Source: Betaproteobacteria bacterium | Lineage (GTDB): Bacteria > Pseudomonadota > Gammaproteobacteria > Burkholderiales > SG8-39 | DNA length: 34,050 nt | Reading direction: 5' to 3' | Assembly: GCA_016189945.1 (NCBI GenBank) | Contig: JACPRN010000238.1 | Location: 1 to 34,050 of the forward strand | Part shown: positions 1 through 8,138 of the stretch, in pieces | How the letters are laid out: every line of letters begins with the position of its first letter | How positions within the stretch are numbered: the stretch's first letter is position 1 | Program-made: the position numbers and the translations under genes | The notes under the pieces: generated by a model | What the model saw: only the letters and a program-made list of their open reading frames with translations | The model's database searches: none | Told to the model about the DNA's origin: nothing

Positions 1-2
1 CG

Positions 3-77
3 CTCGCCTGGCCGGTGAAGAATCCGCCGCGCCCGGCGCTCGAGGAAGCCGCGGCGAGGATCCGCACCGCCTTGTAG
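3..77 (+). CDS. Possible 3' end of an unidentified gene (partial)
   Basis: One plus-strand frame is open from the left edge to a TAG at 75-77 and reads like a real C-terminus: an AWPVKNPPRPALEE segment followed by the helical stretch AAARIRTAL. The gene would converge on the PfkB kinase, leaving about 20 bases between the stops. Only about 24 residues are visible, so no family can be named. A second plus frame and the minus strand are also open here because the DNA is G+C-rich, so the assignment rests only on protein-like composition. Confidence 0.3.
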   Translation, partial: LAWPVKNPPRPALEEAAARIRTAL

Positions 78-96
78 TCCAAAGGGCTGACTTGCC

Positions 97-1032
97 TTAG
101 CAGAGATCGGCGCCGAAGTGGCGGCGATAAATCGCGGCGATTTCCCCGCGGCTGGTGGCGTGATTCTGGCCGCCGCGCGAGGCGATCTTGATCGCGCCCA
201 TGACCGCGGCGATTTGTCCGGTGGTCTGCCAGTCGCGGCCGGTGGAGATCCCGTACAGGAGCCCGGCGCGGAAGGCATCGCCGCAACCGGTGGGGTCGAC
301 CACCTCGGCCGCCTTGACGCACGGGATGTCGAGGCGCCGGCCATCGGCGTAGATGTAAGAGCCCTCGGCGCCGCGCGTCACGATCAACGCCTTGACGCGC
401 TCGGCGAGCGCTTCCAGCTTCAGGCCGGTGCGCTCCTCGAGCAGTTTGCCCTCGTAGTCGTTGACCGCGACGTAGCTCGCCATGTCGACGAACTTGAGCA
501 GTTCTTCGCCCGAGAACATCGGCAGTCCCTGGCCGGGGTCGAACATGAACGGTATGCGCCGTTGATGAAGCTCAAGCGCGTGCTGCAGCGTGCCCTCGCG
601 CCCGTCGGGCGCCACGATGGCAAGGCCCACGTTCATCCCGTCCGCGACGTGGTTCAGGTGCGAGTAGTTCATCGCCCCCGGGTGAAAGGCGGTGATCTGG
701 TTGTCGTCCAGGTCGGTGGTGATGAAGGCCTGCGCGGTGAGCGTGTCGGCGAGCTGGCGCACCTGATTGCGCGGCAATTCGAGCTCGTCCAGGCGCCGGA
801 TGTACGCGGCCGCATCCTCGCCGATGGTGGCCATGATCAGCGGTTCGCCGCCCAGCATCTTGAGGCTGTAGGCGATGTTTCCCGCGCAGCCGCCGAACTC
901 GCGCCGCAGCGTGGGCACGAGGAAAGCGACGTTAAGAATATGGATCTGATCGGGCAGGATGTGGTCCTTGAAGCGGCCCTGGAACACCATGATGTTGTCG
1001 TAGGCGATCGATCCGCAAATCAGTGTGCGCAT
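97..1032 (-). CDS. PfkB-family carbohydrate/nucleoside kinase
   Basis: This is a 311-residue ribokinase-fold kinase that should transfer the ATP gamma-phosphate to a sugar or nucleoside hydroxyl in the cytoplasm. The first PfkB signature, GGCAGNIAYSLKMLGG, lies at about residues 47-62. The second, VVDPTGCGDAFRAG, lies at 244-257, with D252 as the expected catalytic base next to the anion hole. The frame is open about 59 codons further upstream, but the ATG at 1032 is chosen because it follows GAGG and begins the typical MRTLICGSIAYDNI strand; the longer version would run into the DUF3426 gene. That gene ends only 10 bases upstream, so the kinase is probably the last gene of the acc-prmA operon. 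Related proteins are often labelled adenosine kinase; the substrate cannot be read from the sequence. Confidence 0.88.
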   Translation of the reverse strand: MRTLICGSIAYDNIMVFQGRFKDHILPDQIHILNVAFLVPTLRREFGGCAGNIAYSLKMLGGEPLIMATIGEDAAAYIRRLDELELPRNQVRQLADTLTAQAFITTDLDDNQITAFHPGAMNYSHLNHVADGMNVGLAIVAPDGREGTLQHALELHQRRIPFMFDPGQGLPMFSGEELLKFVDMASYVAVNDYEGKLLEERTGLKLEALAERVKALIVTRGAEGSYIYADGRRLDIPCVKAAEVVDPTGCGDAFRAGLLYGISTGRDWQTTGQIAAVMGAIKIASRGGQNHATSRGEIAAIYRRHFGADLC

Positions 1033-1042
1033 GCCATCCTCA

Positions 1043-1858
1043 TCAGGGGAAAAACAGGTACAGGCGGTAGCCGGCCGCGCCGAGCGAAGCCGCTTCGATG
1101 AATACTTTGACTGCGAGCTCGCTGTTGGCCGCAAATCGCTCGGCCGCTCCCCGGCCGAGATACTCCGGCGCGGAAAGCACGCGCCGGGCGAGCGCCTGGT
1201 CGCGGGCATCGGTGAGGGTGAGCTCCAGGGCCGGCAGGGACTGGGGGAACGCGGCCCGATTTCGGAGCGTCGCCGTGAGCACCATGACTGCCGGGTTGAC
1301 GCTGTCGGCGCGCAGGTCGGAGGACTCGATACTCATCAGCTCGACGCGCCGCGGCAGCGGCAACTCGCAGCCCAGCGCCTCGCACAGCGCCTTCATCGAC
1401 GGCTCCAGTTGCGGCACGAGCAGCGCGACTTCGCCGCGGTTGTGAAACGCGACCTGTCCCACGAGCGCCAGCCCAAGCAGCGCCGCGGCGAGCCAGCCGA
1501 GGCCTCGCCCTCGCGCCGCTACCCGCGGCTCGCCGTCGGGCTCGGGCACAGGCTCCGTGGTCGGCTGCGCCATGGCGCGAGCTTTAGGCGCCGGGGATTG
1601 CGATTTCGGGGCCGCCGCCGCGGCCGGCGAAGCCAGCGTATCGGACTTTGCCGCGGCAGGCGGCGCTTTGGCCGCCGGCGGATGGTGCGGCAACGGCTCG
1701 GCCGCGCCGCGGGCGTCCTCGGCTTTGTCGCGCAGAGAGTCCAGGGCGTCGAAAACCGCTTGGCAGTGTCCGCAGCGCACCTTGCCTTGGCGCGCCTCGA
1801 TTTGCGCCTGTGTTACGCGAAACGCGGTCAAGCAATGGCTGCAGCGGGTGATCAGCAT
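1043..1858 (-). CDS. DUF3426 zinc-ribbon membrane protein
   Basis: The protein has 271 residues. The N-terminus carries a zinc ribbon of the MJ0042 type, with C6-x2-C9 and C29-x2-C32. A long Ala/Pro/Lys-rich linker (about 45-115) follows, then one membrane segment at about 120-137 (GLGWLAAALLGLALVG), then a C-terminal domain of DUF3426 type with an immunoglobulin-like beta pattern. This predicts a cytoplasmic zinc ribbon joined to a periplasmic domain. The start at 1858 overlaps the prmA stop by 7 bases, indicating translational coupling. The family commonly sits beside prmA in Betaproteobacteria, but its function is unknown. A regulatory or envelope-sensing role would fit the architecture and is only a guess. 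Confidence 0.85.
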   Translation of the reverse strand: MLITRCSHCLTAFRVTQAQIEARQGKVRCGHCQAVFDALDSLRDKAEDARGAAEPLPHHPPAAKAPPAAAKSDTLASPAAAAAPKSQSPAPKARAMAQPTTEPVPEPDGEPRVAARGRGLGWLAAALLGLALVGQVAFHNRGEVALLVPQLEPSMKALCEALGCELPLPRRVELMSIESSDLRADSVNPAVMVLTATLRNRAAFPQSLPALELTLTDARDQALARRVLSAPEYLGRGAAERFAANSELAVKVFIEAASLGAAGYRLYLFFP

Positions 1859-2742
1859 GCGGTGTCGCTGCGCCGGCCGGCAAGCAAAACCCAGCCTTCC
1901 TCCGCTTCGGGCGGCTCGAAGCCGAACCAGCGCGCATAGGCGCGCACGACCTCCTCTGCCTGGGGCTCGAGGATGCCGCTCAGCGCGATGCACCCCCCCG
2001 GCCGCGTACGCGCCGCGAGGAGCGGCGCGAGCACTTGCAGCGGGTTGGCGAGGATATTGGCGATAACGATATCGGCCATGGGCGCAATCGGGGCTGCAGC
2101 ATCGATAAACTCGCACGCCACGCGGTTGCGCGCGGCGTTTTGCGCCGCTGCGGCGAGCGCCGGGGGATCGATATCCACCCCGGTCGCCTTTGCGGCGCCG
2201 AGTTTCATTGCGGCAATGGCTAATATACCGGATCCGCAGCCGTAATCGAGGACCACGTCCCCGCGGCGCACGTTGCGCTCGAGCCAGCGCAGGCACAGGC
2301 GCGTGGTGGCATGGCTGCCGGTGCCGAAAGCGAGACCGGGGTCAAGAACGATGTTGATCGCCCGCGCATCCGGGGGCGCGCACCAGGAGGGCACAACCCA
2401 GATCCGTTCGCCGGCGCGCAGTGGCGTGAATTGGAGGCGGGTGGCGCGCACCCAATCCTGGTCCGGAACCGGCTGCGCGGAGATTTCGAGCGCGGGCGCG
2501 ACGCCCGCGGCGGCGCAGGCCAGGCGCAAGAGGGCTTTTTCGTCCGCGCCGTCGGCAAACAGGACCTCCATTCTCACGCGCTGCCAGCCGCGGCCCTCCC
2601 CGGGTTCGTCGAACCAGGGCAGCTCCGCGGGCGTACCGGCGAGGGCGTCTTCGCTCGCCACCGAGAGGGCGCCGGCGGCGATCAGGCAATCGCCGAGCCG
2701 CTCGGCGTGCCCGGCGTCGATTTCGAAACGCAGCGATTTCAC
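1852..2742 (-). CDS. prmA: Ribosomal protein L11 methyltransferase
   Basis: PrmA (296 residues) uses S-adenosylmethionine to trimethylate amino groups of ribosomal protein L11. The N-terminal substrate-recognition domain covers about the first 100 residues. The class I methyltransferase fold then shows the PrmA hallmark FGTGSHATTRLCL, SAM motif I VLDYGCGSGILAIAA, an acidic motif II (GVDIDPPAL) and the NILANPL motif near the active site. Length is normal. The start lies 4 bases after the accC stop, and the end overlaps the DUF3426 gene, so it is an internal operon gene. accBC-prmA is a familiar betaproteobacterial arrangement. Confidence 0.96.
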   Translation of the reverse strand: MKSLRFEIDAGHAERLGDCLIAAGALSVASEDALAGTPAELPWFDEPGEGRGWQRVRMEVLFADGADEKALLRLACAAAGVAPALEISAQPVPDQDWVRATRLQFTPLRAGERIWVVPSWCAPPDARAINIVLDPGLAFGTGSHATTRLCLRWLERNVRRGDVVLDYGCGSGILAIAAMKLGAAKATGVDIDPPALAAAAQNAARNRVACEFIDAAAPIAPMADIVIANILANPLQVLAPLLAARTRPGGCIALSGILEPQAEEVVRAYARWFGFEPPEAEEGWVLLAGRRSDTAC

Positions 2743-2746
2743 GGCG

Positions 2747-4111
2747 CTAACGAATCTCTTCCCGCTTTTTCTGCAGCGCCAGTTTCTGCTCCAGGTAATG
2801 GATGCCGACGCCCCCCTTGATCACGCGGTTGTCGAGCAGCAGTTCCTGGTGCAAGGGAATGTTGGTCATGATGCCTTCGACCGCCATTTCCGAGAGCGCA
2901 ATGCGCATGCGCCGTATGGCGTGCTCGCGGGTCTCGCCGTAGGCGACGATCTTGCCGATCAGCGAGTCGTAGTAGGGCGGAACGCTGTAGCCCTGATAGA
3001 CGTGGGAATCGACGCGGATCCCGGGGCCCCCCGGCGGATGCCAGGTGGTGATCCGGCCCGGCGAGGGGGTGAAGCTGAACGGGTCCTCGGCGTTGATGCG
3101 GCATTCGATCGCGTGGCCGCGCAGCTCGACCTCGCGCTGGCGATGCGAGAGCTTTTCCCCGGCGGCAACCCGGATCTGCTGCTCGACGATGTCGATGCCG
3201 GTGATCATTTCGGTGACCGGGTGCTCGACCTGGACGCGGGTGTTCATTTCGATGAAGTGGAACTCGCCGTCCGCATACAGGAATTCGAACGTCCCCGCGC
3301 CGCGATAGCCGATCCTGCGGCAGGCTTCCACGCAGCGCTCGCCGATGCGGGCACGCTGGCGCGGGCTCAGGTCAGGCGCCGGCGCCTCCTCCATGATTTT
3401 TTGATGGCGGCGTTGCATCGAGCAGTCGCGCTCGCCCAGGTAGATCGCGTTGCGGTGCTCGTCGGCCAGGACCTGGACCTCGATGTGGCGCGGATTCTCG
3501 AGAAATTTCTCCAGGTACAGGGCCGGATTGCCGAAGGCGGCGTCGGCTTCGGCGCGCGTGAGGCTCACCGCGTTCTTCAGCGCCGCTTCGGTGTGCACCG
3601 CGCGCATCCCTCGGCCGCCGCCGCCGCCGACCGCTTTGATGATGATCGGGTAGCCGATCCCGCGCGCAATCGCGAGGATTTCCTCGGGTTCGTCGGGCAG
3701 GGGACCCTCGGATCCCGGGACGCACGGCACGCCCGCCTTTTGCATCGCCTGTCTTGCGTTGACCTTGTCGCCCATCATGCGGATCGTCTCCGGGCGCGGC
3801 CCGATGAAGACAAAGCCGCTCTTCTCGACGCGTTCGGCGAAGTCCGCGCTCTCGGCGAGAAAGCCGTAGCCGGGGTGGATCGCCTCGGCGTCCGTGACCT
3901 CGGCCGCGCTGATGATGGCCGGAATGTTGAGGTAGCTCGCGCTGGAGGCGGCCGGCCCGATGCATACCGACTCGTCGGCGAGCTTCACGTATTTCGCCTC
4001 GCGGTCGGCTTCCGAGTGCACGACGACGTTCTTGATCCCCAGATCGCGGCAGGCCCTCTGCACCCGCAGCGCAATCTCGCCGCGATTGGCGATCAGGATC
4101 TTCTTGAACAT
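2747..4111 (-). CDS. accC: Biotin carboxylase subunit of acetyl-CoA carboxylase
   Basis: AccC (454 residues) carboxylates the biotin on AccB with bicarbonate and ATP, the first half-reaction in malonyl-CoA synthesis. Visible features are the N-terminal [15 protein letters not shown] strand, HPGYGFLAE, the ATP-grasp glycine loop GGGGGRGMR and the biotin-carboxylase signature [13 protein letters not shown], followed by the C-terminal ECRINAEDP region. The length matches the family. It starts 15 bases after the accB stop and ends 4 bases before prmA, so all three are surely cotranscribed. No accA or accD gene lies in the window. Confidence 0.98.
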   Translation of the reverse strand: MFKKILIANRGEIALRVQRACRDLGIKNVVVHSEADREAKYVKLADESVCIGPAASSASYLNIPAIISAAEVTDAEAIHPGYGFLAESADFAERVEKSGFVFIGPRPETIRMMGDKVNARQAMQKAGVPCVPGSEGPLPDEPEEILAIARGIGYPIIIKAVGGGGGRGMRAVHTEAALKNAVSLTRAEADAAFGNPALYLEKFLENPRHIEVQVLADEHRNAIYLGERDCSMQRRHQKIMEEAPAPDLSPRQRARIGERCVEACRRIGYRGAGTFEFLYADGEFHFIEMNTRVQVEHPVTEMITGIDIVEQQIRVAAGEKLSHRQREVELRGHAIECRINAEDPFSFTPSPGRITTWHPPGGPGIRVDSHVYQGYSVPPYYDSLIGKIVAYGETREHAIRRMRIALSEMAVEGIMTNIPLHQELLLDNRVIKGGVGIHYLEQKLALQKKREEIR

Positions 4112-4126
4112 CGAGGTGAAATGCTC

Positions 4127-4570
<444 letters not shown>

Positions 4571-4574
4571 CACG

Positions 4575-4583
4575 CTTCCTCCC
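4575..4583 (-). promoter_or_regulatory. Ribosome binding site of accB
   Basis: On the minus strand GGGAGGAAG lies 4 bases before the ATG at 4570. It is one of the best Shine-Dalgarno matches in the window and settles the accB start against the longer open frame that reads back through aroQ. Confidence 0.7.
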
Positions 4584-4613
4584 GCCGCCTCGCAGAGGCG
4601 GCAAACGCAGGGC

Positions 4614-5087
4614 TCAATTGGGCTGCAGGGCGAACTGCAGCGCGAGGTCGTAGCCCCGGCTGCCCAGCCCGCAAATGATTCCGACGGCGATATCGGAGAA
4701 ATAGGAATGCGCCCGGAACGGCTCGCGCGCGTGGATATTGGACAAATGCACTTCGACAAACGGGATTCCGACCCCGGTGAGAGCGTCGCGAAGGGCAATG
4801 CTGGTGTGCGTATAGGCCCCCGGATTGATGATCAGGAAGGAGAATCCCTGCGCTTTCGCCGCATGTACGCGCTCAATCAGCGCCCCCTCGTGGTTGCTCT
4901 GAAAGCATTCGAGGGTGACGTCATAGGCCTGCGCCAAGCGCGCCAGGCGGTGATTGATGTCTTCGAGGGTTTCGCTACCGTAGATCTTGGGCTCGCGCGA
5001 ACCGAGGAGATTCAGGTTCGGGCCGTGGAGCACCAGGATCTTGCGTTGGACAGCTTTTCGTTGTTTGCCGGAATCCCGGGTAGCCAT
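4614..5087 (-). CDS. aroQ: 3-dehydroquinate dehydratase, type II
   Basis: AroQ catalyses the trans-dehydration of 3-dehydroquinate to 3-dehydroshikimate, the third step of the shikimate pathway, as a dodecamer in the cytoplasm. Family motifs are intact: [18 protein letters not shown], the flexible lid with the catalytic tyrosine (Y36 in [11 protein letters not shown]), [22 protein letters not shown], and [14 protein letters not shown] with the catalytic histidine. I used the ATG at 5087 (157 residues), which has GCGGG just upstream; another ATG at 5105 would add six residues. It heads the aroQ-accB-accC-prmA run, with about 70 bases separating it from the TlpA gene. An aroQ next to accBC is common in proteobacteria. 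Confidence 0.96.
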   Translation of the reverse strand: MATRDSGKQRKAVQRKILVLHGPNLNLLGSREPKIYGSETLEDINHRLARLAQAYDVTLECFQSNHEGALIERVHAAKAQGFSFLIINPGAYTHTSIALRDALTGVGIPFVEVHLSNIHAREPFRAHSYFSDIAVGIICGLGSRGYDLALQFALQPN

Positions 5088-5157
5088 CCCGCAAGTTTGC
5101 CGCACATGGGGTCATATTGTCCAGATTTTGACGCCAATTGGCCGCAACTGGCCGAAA

Positions 5158-5694
5158 TCACTCCAGCGCCCGCCGCACCGCCCGCTCCAAGTCCGCCTCG
5201 GAAATGGCCCCGAGATGTGCCGTGACGAGCCTTCCGCCTTTGCTCATCACCAGGGTAAAGGGCAGACCCCCAGCCCGATTTCCCAGGCCGCGGACCAGAT
5301 CGACCGTTTCCAGGGCGCCGAGAAGGAGGGTGTAATTAACCCCGTACTCCTTGCCAAAATCTCGTACTTTGTCTGCAGAATCGATGGCGATGCCGACAAT
5401 TGCTAGCCCGTTAGCGGCAAATTTCGATTGGGTCCTGACCAGCGCCGGAACCTCTTCCCGGCAGGGTTCGCACCAGGTTGCCCAGAAATTGACGACCAGC
5501 GCCTGATGCGTCCATTCCTCAAGCCGGCGCGAGTTGCCGGACAGGTCCCGTAGCGGAGCTTTTCGCAGTTGCGCCAACGCCTCGGTCGATGCCGTCCGGG
5601 CTGAATAGGCTTTTGTGTAAAGCGCGTAGCCTGAGGCCACGGCGACGATCGCCACCGCGAGGACAACCGGCCAGGCGCCCGGCCGCTCAGTCAT
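5158..5694 (-). CDS. TlpA-family membrane-anchored thioredoxin
   Basis: The protein (178 residues) has one N-terminal membrane anchor (about 8-26) and a periplasmic thioredoxin fold of the TlpA/ResA type. The redox motif is WCEPC at residues 74-78, preceded by VVNFWATW. The cis-proline region is GGLPFTLV. Such proteins reduce disulfides in partners, for example during cytochrome c or copper-site maturation; the partner cannot be inferred here. Its ATG overlaps the stop of the upstream nucleotidyltransferase-like gene by 8 bases, so the two are translationally coupled. A TlpA gene upstream of aroQ-accBC recurs in related genomes as far as I recall. Confidence 0.9.
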   Translation of the reverse strand: MTERPGAWPVVLAVAIVAVASGYALYTKAYSARTASTEALAQLRKAPLRDLSGNSRRLEEWTHQALVVNFWATWCEPCREEVPALVRTQSKFAANGLAIVGIAIDSADKVRDFGKEYGVNYTLLLGALETVDLVRGLGNRAGGLPFTLVMSKGGRLVTAHLGAISEADLERAVRRALE

Positions 5695-6298
5695 CGGCGG
5701 CGAGCAATTGCGCCAGCGCCTCGGTGCTGGCGCGCTCGATGGGCCGGCCGCAGATCGAGGTCTTCAGCGCGCCGCGTTCGTCGTTGCCGGCGTGGACGGC
5801 GACGTTGAAGGTCACCCCTTCCCACTCCAGGCGCAGAACCGAGACTGCGCGCTCGCGGTCGCCGGCAAAGTGGCGCTGCTCGGAGACCTGGTAGGGCATG
5901 TTGCGGCTGAGCAGAAAGAATTCCACCGCCTTACAGTCGTCGGTGAAGAGCTGCAGGTCGACATCGCTGTAGCGTCCGGCGGTCCCTTTCAGGACCGGAC
6001 CGGCCAGGTAAGGCCGAAACGCGGCCAGCACGCGCATCGCCGCCAGCGCCCTGGTGCGCAGAAAGCGGATGCGCACGCGCTGCTCCTCGCCCTGATAGAT
6101 CGCCTGGTAGGCGCGCAGCTCCGACTCGACTTCTTCGTTGTTCGGCAGCGCGCGGGCGTCTTCGGCGCCCAACTGGCGGGCGGCCTTGCGCTTGGCGAGG
6201 GCAAAATCGTCCACCCCGTCTTCGGCCATGATGCGGGCCGCACCGGCAGCGATCCGCGCCCGCATCTGCTGCTGTTTCGCTCTCAAGTCTTTGGGCAT
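5687..6298 (-). CDS. Nucleotidyltransferase-like protein of unknown role
   Basis: This is a protein of about 203 residues. The N-terminal half is basic and helical (KDLRAKQQQMRARIAAGAAR, later AKRKAARQLG). The second half contains KGTAGRYSDVDLQLF, close to the GS-x-SD-x-D motif of the pol-beta nucleotidyltransferase fold, with the two aspartates of SDVD as candidate metal ligands. The ATG at 6298 is preferred to a TTG at 6328, because a TATGAT box at 6333-6328 on this strand would place the transcript start between them. The gene is divergent from mpl (194 bases between starts) and overlaps the TlpA gene. Homologues next to mpl are usually called hypothetical. It could instead be a degenerate nucleotidyltransferase fold; the substrate is unknown. 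Confidence 0.75.
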   Translation of the reverse strand: MPKDLRAKQQQMRARIAAGAARIMAEDGVDDFALAKRKAARQLGAEDARALPNNEEVESELRAYQAIYQGEEQRVRIRFLRTRALAAMRVLAAFRPYLAGPVLKGTAGRYSDVDLQLFTDDCKAVEFFLLSRNMPYQVSEQRHFAGDRERAVSVLRLEWEGVTFNVAVHAGNDERGALKTSICGRPIERASTEALAQLLAADD

Positions 6299-6492
6299 CG
6301 GCGGCTGGTGTTTCGAATTCAGCGCCAATCATACCGCAGCAATGCGCGAAGGGCGGCGCGGACGCGCTGACGCGAACAGCGCGCTTGTCCCGCCGATGGC
6401 GGTGCGAATCGGGGGCGCCGCCTGCTAAAATCGTGCGCCCGCTTGGCGCGCGTTGCCGATGCGCTTGCGGGCGCCATTCGGGCGACCCTGTC

Positions 6493-7842
6493 ATGCACAT
6501 TCACATCCTCGGCATTTGCGGCACCTTCATGGGCGGCGTCGCCGTGATCGCCAAGCAATCCGGCCACCGCGTCACGGGCTGCGACGCCGATGTCTATCCG
6601 CCGATGAGCACGCAGCTCGAGGCCCAGGGCATCGAACTGGTGCGCGGCTACGGCGCCGAGCAACTCGAGCTTGCGCCCGACCTGTGGGTGATCGGCAATG
6701 TCGTCTCGCGGGGCAATCCGCTCATGGAGGCGGTGCTCGATCGGGGCGATCCCTACGTGTCGGGCCCGCAATGGATCACCGACCACGTTCTAAAAAGTAA
6801 GTGGGTACTTGCAGTCGCTGGAACCCACGGCAAGACGACGACGGCTTCCATGCTTGCCTGGTTGCTTGCGGACGCCGGATTGAATCCCGGGTTTCTCATC
6901 GGCGGGGTACCTGGGAATTTCGGCGTTTCAGCCCGCGCCACCGAAAGCCGCATTTTTGTCATCGAAGCCGATGAATACGATACGGCCTTCTTCGACAAGC
7001 GCTCGAAGTTCGTCCACTACCGGCCGCGGACCGCGATTCTGAACAACCTCGAGTTCGATCATGCTGATATCTTCTCCGATCTTGGTGCGATCGAGAACCA
7101 ATTTCACCACTTCGTGCGCACCATCCCTCGCTCAGGCCTGATCCTGGTCAACGCCGCCGATGCGGCCATTGAGCGAGTGCTTATCCGCGGTTGCTGGACG
7201 CCCGTGCAGCGCATCGGGGATGCCGATGGTTGGCAGGCGCGCGACGCAGGCAGCGGTTGTTTCAGCGTACTCCTGCGCGAGCGCGAGGTGGGAACGGTAC
7301 GCTGGGCGCTTCTCGGCGAACACAACCGGATGAACGCGCTGGCCGCGATTGCAGCAGCGCACCATGCCGGCGTACCCGCCGGCCAGGCGATCGCCTCGCT
7401 GGCGCGCTTTCGCGGCGTGCGCCGGCGCCTCGAGCTGCGCGGAATCGAGCGCGGGGTCAGCGTCTATGACGATTTCGCCCATCATCCGACCGCCATTCGA
7501 GCGACCATCGCCGGCCTGCGGGAGAAGGTCGGAAGCGAGCGCATTCTGGCAGTGCTCGAGCCACGCTCCCACACCATGAAACGCGGCGTGATGAAAGACG
7601 AACTCGCGCAAAGCCTCGCCGGGGCGGAGCGGGTGTATTGCTATTGCGCCGACCTCGCCTGGGACGCGCGCGCCGCGCTCGCGCCGCTCGGCGGCAAGGC
7701 GGCCTGCGAGACCGACCTCGAGGTGCTGGTCGCTGCGCTAAGCCGCGAGGCGCAGGACGGCGACCACGTGCTCATCATGAGCAATGGCGGCTTTGGCGGC
7801 ATCCATCAAAAGCTGCTGGCCGCGCTCGCCAAGGACCGCTGA
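6493..7842 (+). CDS. mpl: UDP-MurNAc:L-Ala-gamma-D-Glu-meso-DAP ligase (murein recycling)
   Basis: Mpl (449 residues) attaches recycled murein tripeptide directly to UDP-MurNAc using ATP, saving the MurC, MurD and MurE steps. The N-terminal Rossmann region begins MHIHILGICGTFMGG, which is typical of Mpl rather than MurC. The ATP P-loop GTHGKTTTASM lies at about 110-120, followed by EADEYDTAFFDKRSKF, NLEFDHADIF and the C-terminal VYDDFAHHPTAI. The ATG at 6493 matches the family start; an upstream in-frame ATG at 6385 would add 36 residues unlike the family. A TAAAAT box at 6426-6431 could be the -10 element, but no good -35 is visible. The stop overlaps the start of the yqiA remnant by one base. 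Confidence 0.96.
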   Translation: MHIHILGICGTFMGGVAVIAKQSGHRVTGCDADVYPPMSTQLEAQGIELVRGYGAEQLELAPDLWVIGNVVSRGNPLMEAVLDRGDPYVSGPQWITDHVLKSKWVLAVAGTHGKTTTASMLAWLLADAGLNPGFLIGGVPGNFGVSARATESRIFVIEADEYDTAFFDKRSKFVHYRPRTAILNNLEFDHADIFSDLGAIENQFHHFVRTIPRSGLILVNAADAAIERVLIRGCWTPVQRIGDADGWQARDAGSGCFSVLLREREVGTVRWALLGEHNRMNALAAIAAAHHAGVPAGQAIASLARFRGVRRRLELRGIERGVSVYDDFAHHPTAIRATIAGLREKVGSERILAVLEPRSHTMKRGVMKDELAQSLAGAERVYCYCADLAWDARAALAPLGGKAACETDLEVLVAALSREAQDGDHVLIMSNGGFGGIHQKLLAALAKDR

Positions 7843-7982
7843 TGCTCATCTACCTGCACGGTTTCAATTCCTCCCCGCAGTCGCACAAGGCTCAGCTTTT
7901 GGCGCGGCAAATGAACCACACGCTGCAGAGCTTCCCCGAGCACATCGCGCTGATATTGGCATTCGCCGCGCCCGGCCTCTGA
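7842..7982 (+). pseudogene. yqiA: yqiA esterase remnant with internal in-frame deletion
   Basis: This is a 46-codon open frame whose ATG shares its first base with the mpl TGA. The first 20 or so residues (MLIYLHGFNSSPQSHKAQLL) match the N-terminus of YqiA/YcfP alpha/beta-hydrolases. The last 22 (from NHTLQSFPEHIALILAF to PGL) resemble the C-terminus of the same family, where E. coli YqiA has a GGNHAFTGF...DFLGL ending. A full protein is about 190 residues, so the middle, including the GxSxG nucleophile, is missing while the reading frame is kept. Its position between mpl and an RNB-type exonuclease is the usual one for yqiA, which supports the identity. It may still be translated as a mini-protein, but it cannot be the normal esterase. 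Confidence 0.75.
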
Positions 7983-8032
7983 GGGCGCGTGCCCGATCGA
8001 TGCGCGGCGCGGTCGCGGCCCGGGCGCTCTTG

Positions 8033-8038
8033 TATAAT
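8033..8038 (+). promoter_or_regulatory. Possible -10 box upstream of rnb
   Basis: A perfect TATAAT lies 100 bases before the GTG start of the RNB exonuclease, in the gap after the yqiA remnant. No recognisable -35 lies 16-18 bases upstream, where the DNA is GC-rich. It could give rnb its own transcript now that the upstream gene is broken, but this is weak evidence. Confidence 0.25.
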
Positions 8039-8138
8039 TCACGCTTCGCTCGTCAGGCTGCCTCCGGGGTGGCGAGCCTCCATCGCGACAGCCGGCGCCT
8101 GCCCGGCGCTCCCGCAACCTTCACCGAAAGCGCATGCC

